Shown here: one piece after another, positions 1 to 9,147 of the stretch
Numbering within the stretch: the stretch's first letter is position 1
Layout: each line of letters opens with the position of its first letter
Assembly (NCBI GenBank): GCA_003116995.1
Contig: BDSL01000044.1
Location: forward strand, 62,001 to 126,000
DNA length: 64,000 nucleotides
Direction: 5' to 3'
Origin: Yamagishiella unicocca
Taxonomy: Eukaryota; Chlorophyta; Chlorophyceae; Chlamydomonadales; Volvocaceae
The notes under the pieces: generated by a model
What the model was told of the DNA's origin: nothing
Seen by the model: only the letters and a program-made list of their open reading frames with translations
Databases searched by the model: none
Made by a program: the position numbers and the translations under genes

Positions 1-3000
1 GCCACCAAATGGAACTTCAGCACGACGGGCAGTCCCGACCAACCAAGGCCAAGAGGACGAAGGAAACGCAAAGCCGGTCAGACGGCGCCCCAGGCACACC
101 CAGCCACCAACACGGTCGCAGACAATAGAAACAGCTAGGCGCAGCAAACTGCACGGGGGGAACACCAAAAAGAGGCCCGGGCGCAGAAGGCACCAGGCAG
201 GCGGACAAGCGGCCCACGAAGAGCACCAGACATGAGCCGCTGAGGCCCTCCAGGGCAGCCAGGGTTCAGCCTGCACACCGCGGGCGACCACCAACCATGC
301 GGAGGAACGGGTGGGTGGCCCCGGCAGCACCCCAGCTGGTCCGCGGCCCACCTAGCTGAGCAAAAACCTGCAGACGGGCCCCGAAACCAGCAACCGCAGT
401 CAACCGCGCGCGAGCGCACGGCACCAGGCGGGGCGCCCCGAGGTGGGCAAGGCACCGCCGGCCGGCTTGACACAGCCCGGAGTGTGCAGCGGCCGGGGTC
501 AGTCGTATGCGTACTGTGAACGGCCAGGGCGACAACATCAGAAAGCACACTGCTCACAGCCAAGGACGGGGCTTGCACCGACTACAGCCCCACACGGGCC
601 AGCGGCCGACCAGCCCGGGTACAGGCAATACCGCAAGGTGCCCGTCGAGCACCCCGAGCATCGCACGAGCAACAGGGCAGTTCCAGAAATGATGCAGGCG
701 CGGGCCCCAGGACACCCCCCGCACCCACATGACACCACGGGATGGGTTCCAACATCAGTTACATCACCAGGGGATGGGTTCCAACATCACCAGGGGATGG
801 GTTCCAACATCCTACCGTGCGCCCTTCCGCAGCCTGGATGTACCGGTGCGTGCCGTGAGCTAACGCGGTCGACCAACCGCTGCGATCGTTTGGTCGTTAC
901 CCTGCGACCAAGGCGGTCGCGGCGACACGTAGCGCTCGTCACTTGGCACATGCCCGTCAGAGCGAGGTCGGACTACTTGGAAGAGTGACTGACAGAGAAA
1001 CTGCGATTTCGAATTCCTCGTTACGGGAGCAAAAATGCGTGATAGCACGCAAGGCGTCCTAAAGGTTTGTGCTATTTGAGAGGTGCGTCGTCATCTGAAA
1101 ACGCAACCTTGGTTTAGGCACGTAGCACGCGAAATAACCCACAAAGGGTGAACGACGGGACGTCCAGCCCAGGAAAAAAACCAAGGGTGAACGACAGGAC
1201 GTTCAGCCCAGAGGGTATGGCTATGTACCGGTAGCCATGCTTTTGAAAATAGCTCCGACGTTTTATGAAACCTCAATTGTACTATTTGGGCAGTCTGACC
1301 GTTTCATTGCACTTTGAAGCCCGTTAACGAAACCGCGCACCATAAATGTGTAGAGCAGGTTAAGACTTATACACGGCGGACTGAGAGAGCACATTTTGCC
1401 CTGTTCGGGAAGTTATAGGTACCGGTATGTGGTTCGGCGTGTCTGTGCACCATGCAAGCTTGTAATTGATGCAGTGGTTGGGTTCGTTGCCAACCACGGG
1501 GTTGCACAATACGTCTATAGACGCATACCCTACCTGCCTAGCAGTCCTTAGTGATGATGAACACGCCAACGGATGAGGGCATACCATTCAGGTTGCTGCG
1601 ATGACGTCTCCCATTGCGGCGCCAGCAAGCGCCAGCTGATGCTGTTACAGCCTTGGGTTCGTCGAGGTTCGTTCATGGGTTGTGTTGTTGCTACTACGCC
1701 GATGACTAGGCCAGGTATTCGAACCTTCATTTGGCATCGTTTGAACCAGTGCAAGTGGTTGCTTAGAATCGCAACCCTACTCTTATTGGTTTGTGCTTGC
1801 TTTAAGCGTATGTTGTGTCGGGGTATTTGGCGAGGTGGGCGCAAGCACCATATCCGTTAGCGCTGTCTGCCGGGAGTGAGTTTTTCATCTTTGCAGTCGT
1901 TCGAAACCTGTCACCTATTGCGGTATTGCGAGGGCTGAAAAAGAGAGCGCACCGACACACGATTGCTTGGCTTGGGTTCCGATTACGTCACTCGGCACGA
2001 GGATTGTTTTGGATGCGCGGATGCATGTGCCGTCGGAACAACATCGAGTCGTGGTAGCTAGCGAGGCACCTCAGTGAAGGAGCCCTGTTTCGTTCTTGCC
2101 TGACTGCTGCCGCATGTGCGCAGGCGCTTCTCATCGGTCGATGTACGACGTACGTACGGGTAAAAGAAAGGGAAAGGGGAAAGGGCCGTACGTACGGCCG
2201 ACATTCAGGCCTCAGAAGGGAAAAGGTCGATGTATGCCGTGATCAGGCCACTTTTTACCTTCCTTTCCCAGTGTGTCTCCGGGTGCCGGAGTTGCTGCGG
2301 GAAACGATTTACCCCATCATCAGGCATCATTCACCCAATCACCAGGCATCATCAGTCATCATTTACCCCATCACCAGGCATCAGGCAGCACGCGAAACTC
2401 AGGGACCAGCCCGTGCCGCTGTGCGCTGAGTGCTCCTTGAGGCTCGGCGATGGAGCTGCTGCCAGGTGCTTCGTTTGCCCGCAGTGTTAGTTGGGTGGTA
2501 GCTGGGAACTGTCGATAACTTCGATTTTACAAGTACGGCTGCAGTCATACCAATTGCGAACGCAGTAGGTTGCGCCTGGCTGCTAAACGGTGCTTGCGTT
2601 GCTTCCTGGGGTCGGTCCTCAAGGAGTTTTGTAATTTACCTTCCCCTCAAACCGGCCTGACAGGGTTGCGTGCTGGGTCGTGCCGTGTGGCAGGGCTCTC
2701 ACGCAGGACGCTCGTTGCGCCCACCGATACCTTATCTGACCTAGCGCCATAAACAAGCGAAGGACTGCAACCTATCGCTAGCGCCAACCGCCTCGCTGCA
2801 ATACCGTGTTTAAGTACGTTTAGACACCGAATCCACGCGTGTATGTAAGTAGGGCGGATTGAAGGAGTAGGCGGGTATGGGAGGCTTGGGAGCCATGACG
2901 ACCTGTGGGCGGCTTGCATTTGCTGGCATAGCGTAAGGCGAGGACCTTTACACAGGCTCTCCGGCATCACCCTCTCACCATTTCGTAGGGGCGGCTGCTT

Positions 3001-3100
3001 CGGGACCTGATTTCACGATGCGGCGTTGAACGAGCCTTCCAATTTTCCTAGGGGGCCTTGGTTGGTTTGTGTCCAATCACAAGGCATCAAGTTATGTCGC
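1..3100. other. Intergenic stretch, no gene supported
   Basis: No reading frame here shows a recognisable domain or a convincing exon chain. The first ~900 bases are GC-rich and open on both strands, so a 3' end of some element or gene entering from the left cannot be excluded. Visible structure: a direct repeat of about 22 bp containing GGGATGGGTTCCAACATC near 742, 770 and 793; a 30-bp near-duplicate at about 1146-1175 and 1186-1215 (AAGGGTGAACGAC core); a GTACGTACGG inverted repeat flanking a purine-rich tract at about 2145-2195; and CATCAGGCATCA-type repeats at 2320-2390. Confidence 0.5.
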
Positions 3101-3495
3101 ATCCGGGTAATACACTGCCAAGCCGCCGTGTCCAATACCGGATGCTTTTCGGCATACTTGGTTTATATTAATACCTGTGTTGCTCCTTCGTAAAGGTTTG
3201 CGTCGCGTTGCCGGGGACGGAAAAGCCCGCCTGCCCGCGCAGTCGCACAGATTCCGTACCCCTTACGTACAACTGCAAGTTCGGGCTGCCGAATTTCAGC
3301 AGCAAAGCCTTATCTTTATTGCCTCCAAAGGTTCATCTACTGCATCTCTGCAGTTGCCTTGGCCAAGATTTCGCCAGGCCAACGCATTCCATATATCCAC
3401 ACGCGTTCCCGCTTCCCGGCCTTTCTATAAGACTCGCAACCTGTTTATTCTGCTCGAATCTAGTCTTAATATACAAACTCGTCAGTTCTGCTGCA

Positions 3496-6400
3496 ATGAG
3501 CAAGCGGCGCGCAGCAGCGGAAGAGTCGCCCGGCGCTGAACCTTCCGCACCGGCACCTTCGGGCGCGGCCCCTTCGTCCTCACAGCCAGATCAACACGAA
3601 GCCGCAACTCAGCCCTCGACCGGCGGCGATGCCAGCCGCGGCGCGCGGCACGCCAGCAGCGGCAGCACCGCGGGAATCGTCGTCATGTCGCTCATCGTCG
3701 CCGCTGCAGCGATCACAACAGCCTACTGGGTTGCGGCCGGCAGCAGCGCGGGTCGGCCCGCTCCAGCCAACACTGGACTCCGCGAGGTGGCTCGGCTGTT
3801 GCTGCACCCGGACAAGGGCATCCTAGCGGCGGATGAGAGTCCCGGAACGTTCGGGAAGCGGGTGGGTTCGTACGGCAGGGGCCACGGGGGGGACCCACGT
3901 GACGCCACTTTTTTGCTGGGGCACAGTAACCACATCCCTCTCGGGCACAGCAACCACATCCCGCACCCCGCACCTCGCTGCGCAGCTGTCACCTGCCGTC
4001 CCCAACACGATCGGCATACGGCGCCAGTGGCGGCGTGCACTGCTGACGGCGCCTGCCCTGGACGAGCACATCTCCGGAGTGGTGAGCGGGGGCTGCAAGG
4101 AAAACCCGTGTACGAAGGAAGACCGTTTAGGACCGCGGGGGTGGGGGCGTTGTGAGGGGGGCCGGGCGCCGCGCTGCACCACACCGGGGAAGAACGGTCG
4201 ATAGACCCCGTCGGCGAGTGCGGTCCGGCTGGTCTGTCAATGGCGCCAGCAGCACATCCTGTTTGATTGGGTCCTAAGGGGCGGGAGGTCCCCGGCCGCG
4301 TGCTCCACCCCCTGCCGCACCCGCTCCTCGGTCCCCAGACCCCACCGCCCGCCCGCTTCCACCGCCTTCCGACCTCCCGCGGCCGCCGCAACCCAACCTC
4401 CTTACCCGCCAACCAACCCAACCCAACCTCTCCTTCGTTCACTGTCTGTCCCAACCGGCTCCCTCGCGGCCCTACCCGCCCCGCCCGCTCGCCCGCCCGC
4501 CCTCTCCGCTCCGCTCCGGAACCAGATCCTCCACGAGGAGACGTTTTCGCACCTGGCTGCTGACGTGCGCGCCGCCGCGCTTCGAGGGCTGGCGGTGGGC
4601 ATCAAGCTGGACGAGGGGCTGGTGCAGATGCAACCCAAGAAGGCGGGGGAGCGGGCAACCAAGGTGCGGCCGGGGGCCGGGGCCGGGGCTCGGGTTTGGG
4701 CTTTTCGGGTCCGGATCCGGTGCAGGCTGGCCTGGGTCTGGGCCTGGAGCTGAGCCCCCAGCCCCAACCGAGCATCGACCCTGAAAACACGGAAACCCTA
4801 GAACCCTGACCCGCCGCCGCCGCCGGCCGCAGGGCCTGGAGGGGCTGGAGGAGCGGTGCCGGCGGCTCCGCGAGCAGGGCGGAGCCTCCTTTGCCAAGTG
4901 GCGCGCGGTGTTCCGTGTGGGCCGTCACACGCCCAGCAAGGCGGTCATCAAGCGCAACTCGCAGGACCTGGCGGAGTTCGCGGCGGTGGCACAAAAGTGC
5001 GCGCGGCGGGGGCTGGGGGATTGTTGGGGAGCGACCCGCGCTCGCATACTCCGGGATAAGAGGGAAAAAGCAATACGGCCGGGTCGGAGACCCGGGCCGG
5101 GCGCCTTTGGTTCCCTCAACAGGGATGGGGCTATGGGCTGGGCACGGGGGGCTGGGGACGGGGGCCTGGGGGCTGGAGCTAGGGGGTAGTGGATGGGAGC
5201 TAGGGGATAGGGCTGGAGTTGGGGCTGGGGGCTGGGGCTGGGGCTAGGGGCTGGCGCTACGGGCTGAGGCTAGGAGATGGGCTAGCAGATGGGGCTAGGG
5301 GATGGGGATATTGGGTCAGAGATTGGGTCCGGAAGAACCATGGGTCTGAGGGCTGGCCCTTGCCGTGCTGCGACCTGGGGCAGGGCGAGCTGGGGGAGGC
5401 TTTTGGGTGACATGGCGGCGGTTTTAGGGTTTTGGGTGACATGGCGGCGGTTTTAGGGTTTTGGGTGACATGGCGGCGGTTTTAGGGTTTTGGGTTTTAG
5501 GGTTTTGGGTGTGCGGAGTCGGCGCCGTAGCCTGCCCCTCATGCGCTGTGGCGTTCCAGGTGCGGCCTGGTGCCCATAGTGGAGCCGGAGCTGCTGGCGG
5601 AGGGCGACCACGACCTGCAGCGGGCGGCGGCGGCAGCAGCACGGGTGAGGGCAGGGGAGGACAGGGGCGGGGTGGCGTGGGGGAGGGTTTCGAGGAAGAC
5701 CCGTGGATGCGTGGGGGAGGGGAGGGCGGCGCAGCGCAGCGCAGGGCAGGGCAGGGTGCGGCGAGGGGAGGGGAGGGGAGGGCAGGGCAGGGGAGTCGCG
5801 GCACGAGGCGCGGGTTTCGCGGAGGGTGTGTAGGGTAGAGCTGGGGAGGGTTTCGAGGAAGAGCCGTGGATGTGAATAAACCGCTGTAGAAAAAAGACGT
5901 TTTGAGAGGCAGGGGCAGGTGTGTGTGCGGGGAGGGCGTGCAGGGATGCGCGCTGCCGCTGAGTCCCTGTTGTGTCACCAGTCCGGCCTGAGATAACAGC
6001 GCTGCCTTCAGCCCGCCTGAGCCCGGCGCCGCCTCACGCGCACTGTGCATGCGCCTCCTCGCCCCTTCCGCCCCCTCCTCGCCCCTTCCGCCCCTTCCTC
6101 TCCACCCCGTGCCGCCCGATCACCTCCCTCCCTCCCTACCCCCATCTCCATTCCAATATATGTCCGAAGACAATGCGCCAGCTATTATACCTTTGCCGTG
6201 CAACCGGTCTTTACGCCAGACTCCCCCCTTCGCTCCCCTCCCCCTCGCACCTCTCCCCTTCCGCCCCGCCCAGGTGATACGCGGTGTGGTCCGCGCGCTG
6301 CGGCGGCAGGGCGGCGTGGACCTGGGAGCGGTGCTGCTCAAGGCGGCCATGGTGACGCCGGGGGACAAGGCGGCGGAGCGGGCGACGCCGGAGCAGGTGG

Positions 6401-8307
6401 GGTGGAGGGCGGACCGGGGGGATGGACTGAGGGAGGGGGGTGGCTCCCTCGGGAAGCGGAGTGGTCAGTCCTGGGCGCGGTGGGGGCTCCCCTCCTCGCT
6501 TCACAGCCTTTGGGGGCAGTGCTCTGCAGGCCCCCTAGCGGTGCTATGTCGCGATGTCGCGCATCTGTGTTGCGCATCTGTGTGGAAAATCTCGGCGGGC
6601 GGACGGGTACTGTCCTTCTGGAACGCTTGTCGTTCTCCGGCGTACGGTGATCGTGTCGAGGCATGCGGAGAGGGTGACGATGGCGGGTTTGATAAGAGAA
6701 TCCGCGGAGAGGGTGACGAGGGTGACGATGGGGGGGGTGGCGAGAAAACCCGGTTCCACGACCACGGGGACGATGCGGGGTGGGGGAGGCGGGGGAGGTG
6801 GAAGCGTGGTGAGCTGCTGTGGACAAAAGGGTGTGTTTCAGGGCGCAGGGGTGGTGAGTCGGCGCTGTCGGGCGCTGGGGTGGGAGACGATGTGCTGCTG
6901 TTGGCGCACCGGCACGTTTGCCTGGGCGTTACGTTACACGTGTGCTTATATTCGTGTTGTATTGCTCCTTTCGGCGCTTTGGCGGATGGATGCAACCCGA
7001 CCGAGAGCAGCCTACAGCAACCTGACACTGCCAGCACACTCCACCACTCCTACTCCCAGCGGCACGGCGGCCACCGCTGCCGTGTCATTGCGGCGCTCCG
7101 CCGGCCCTTGTGCCCACTCTTACCCCGCTCTTACCGTTCCCACAACCACCATTTGCAATGCACTCAACCACGGTGCAGGGCCCTCTGCAGCCCCGTCCCT
7201 CCCGCACTCCGCCCGGTCCCCCTAGCCTTTTCCCTTGCACCGTCACACACACGCGACCCACATCATCTGATGCAACCCAACCCAACCCAACCCCGAAGGC
7301 CCCCTCCTGTCGGCCCCCCGACCAGTCTCCCGCCCACCCTTTCTTGCACCGCGCGCCAACCCGCTCCCCTCCCCGCCAACCCGCTCCCCGCCCCTCTGCG
7401 CAGGTCGCAAACGCCACGCTGCGCGTGCTGCTCCGGACCGTCCCACGTGTCGTCCCCGGCATCGTGTTCCTGTCCGGCGGCCAGAGCGAGGAGGCCGCCA
7501 CAGCCAACCTGCTAGCCCTGGGCCAGCTTGCTAAGGAGCGGGAGAAGGCCGGGAAGCCGCCTCTGTGAGTGGGAGAGCGGGAGCGCTGGGCAGTGCAGCC
7601 GCTGCAGGGACCCTCGGGACGTGACTGTACCGGATCAGCGCCCAGGGGTTCGGACGGGTAGAGAAGATGGAGGAGGAACACGCTGGACTGCGATGGCAGG
7701 GTGAGGCCCGCCGCCGGGGGAAATGGCATCGCGGGGAGGCTGGGATGACGGGTTTTGCTACTGCCGGCGTTGGCGCCGCCTGGGAACACTGCTACTGCCG
7801 GCGCTTGGCTCAGGCTGCCGGAGTGGCTCCTAGGAGCCGGCTGAAGGAGGCACGCCTGTCGGCGGCCCCTGACCTTCCATTCACTGCTCCGGCCCTTACA
7901 AGGGCGTGACGATTGCGCTGGGGCCGAATGGGGCCATCAGTCAGTGTTGTCCCGTGGAGGCTGCTGCCGCAGCTCGCTCCTGCTGGAGCGGACTTTCCCA
8001 CCTGGCTGCCAGGCATCCCACTTGCTCGCAGTTACCCCTTCCCGCAACCACGCACTCCTCCCCCACCGCTCCTAGCGTCGACAACGCCCCCCGCACGCCG
8101 GCCCTCACCCGTGCCCCCCACGTCGCCTCCCCGTGCAGGCCCTGGTCGCTGTCCTTCTCCTTCGGCCGCGCGCTCCAGAGCTCTGCTTTGGAGGCCTGGC
8201 AGCGGGGTGACCTGCCCGCAGCGTACGGCGCCCTCGCCAAGCGAGCGCGGGCAAACGTCCTGGCGCAGCAGGGCAAGGAGGAAGCCGCGGCAGTGGCCGC
8301 TGCGTGA
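3496..8307 (+). CDS. Class I fructose-bisphosphate aldolase with N-terminal membrane anchor
   Basis: Exons: 3496-3861, 3986-4081, 4526-4663, 4833-4996, 5560-5644, 6274-6396, 7404-7564, 8139-8307. They give 433 residues against about 360 for the family. The enzyme class cleaves fructose-1,6-bisphosphate to DHAP and glyceraldehyde-3-phosphate through a lysine Schiff base. The core is clear: [16 protein letters not shown] (Asp113), VPNT, LHEETF, GIKLDEG (Lys181), FAKWRAV (Lys222), [11 protein letters not shown] (Glu263/265), [13 protein letters not shown] (Schiff-base Lys306), LSGGQSEE and [11 protein letters not shown]. Residues 1-58 are Ala/Ser/Pro-rich. Residues 59-81 form a strongly hydrophobic helix, so the protein is probably membrane-tethered, with the catalytic domain following directly. 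The usual LKPNM around the active lysine is LKAAM, and the C-terminus is Ala-rich without the usual terminal Tyr. The start is the first ATG in frame. The family is certain; plastid or other membrane location is inference. Confidence 0.93.
5138..5330. repeat. G-rich degenerate satellite (GGGGCTGGGGCTAG-like) in aldolase intron 4
   Basis: An irregular run of GGGGCT/GGGGAT/GGGGCTAG units lies inside the aldolase intron between 4997 and 5559. It is compositionally one-sided (G on the + strand) and could form G-quadruplexes; that is inferred from composition only. Confidence 0.6.
5402..5512. repeat. 29-bp triplicate fused to TTTTAGGG telomere-like units
   Basis: Three copies of a 29-bp unit built around TGACATGGCGGCGG run into TTTTAGGG and TTTTGGG units. 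TTTTAGGG is the telomeric repeat of Chlamydomonas-type algae, so this looks like an interstitial telomere-like tract within aldolase intron 4. Confidence 0.7.
5684..5710 (+). repeat. Dispersed repeat family A, short copy
   Basis: Contains GTTTCGAGGAAGACCCGTGG. The same segment recurs at 5846, 14309, 28567 (inverted), 57342 (inverted), 61659 (inverted) and in part at 63819. All are in introns. Confidence 0.6.
5846..5910 (+). repeat. Dispersed repeat family A, second copy in aldolase intron 5
   Basis: GTTTCGAGGAAGAGCCGTGG, followed by the family's second conserved block (AAAGACGTTTTGAGA). It lies 136 bp after the copy at 5684, in the same orientation. Confidence 0.6.
6150..6212 (+). repeat. 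Dispersed repeat family B copy in aldolase intron 5
   Basis: Core TGTCCGAAGACAATGCGCCA, then GCTATTATACC and a CCGTGCAACCGGT block. Related copies are at about 18215-18320, 45186-45250 (inverted) and 61318-61378. Confidence 0.6.
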
Positions 8308-9147
8308 TGGGCCACTGCGTGCTGCGCGGCGGCTGGTATAGCGCCTGCGGCCAGCTGGATCTGCGCTCGTGGGAGTTTGACCACCCAACGCAGAACGGTC
8401 CGCGGGGTTGTTGGGTCAACGCAGTCGGGGAGGGGGGTGGCCGTTTACATGGGGCCCCGCCAGATGGCGGGTGTGCCCTGGAGGAGACAGCTCTAGACAG
8501 TCAGAGCCTGATGGGTGAAGTTTTTGTCGGTGCCTACGTCAAAGACCTGCGGAGAGGGCGGAGGTTAGCGCGCGTCTCAAGCTGTTGTGCGCGAATGCAA
8601 TGTGGCCAGTTCCGCGCACCCACCATTTCTGCCGTTTCCATTACGCAGTATCCAACCACGATGCCGGTCACAATGCCGAGCACCACCTACAATCAGCGGT
8701 CGTGGGTCAGGCACAGCGGCAGTTGCGCGAGTGTAGCCAGCACCTCAACTGTTACGCACCATAAGCACCTTCTCCAATGGAGAAGCGGTAGTTAGCAATG
8801 CTTTCGCCATAGTGCCCGATCACGGCTGGAAGCGTAATATTCGCGTCTACCAGGACGCCTAAGAAAACAGGACACCTAAGAAACCGGATGCGGCTTTGAT
8901 CAATACCTGCACAGGATATTGCTCGTGCCGGTTGTAGTGTGTTTGAACGTATGCTCTGGACGACGCTGTACGGCCCATGCAGGCATGACTTTGGAATTTG
9001 CTTGCGGACAGCGGTCTGCAAATGCGAAATGGCAATGCTAAGCATACGGGTAGTCGCGAAACATATACAATCACATTCCGGCTGCATTACCAGGTCATTT
9101 AACTAGTCACGCTAAACGGGTAAGGGTCGCGAAGCAGTGAAGCCTCA
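8308..9147. other. Intergenic region between aldolase and GDPD genes
   Basis: This should hold the aldolase 3'UTR and the promoter of the next gene. I saw no TGTAA polyadenylation signal on the + strand, no second gene with a recognisable product, and no repeat. Confidence 0.5.

Noticed and set aside
443..988. 181-codon + strand frame
   Set aside because: Pro/Gln/His-rich, no domain, overlaps comparable frames on both strands; could be a fragment of something to the left, but nothing supports it.
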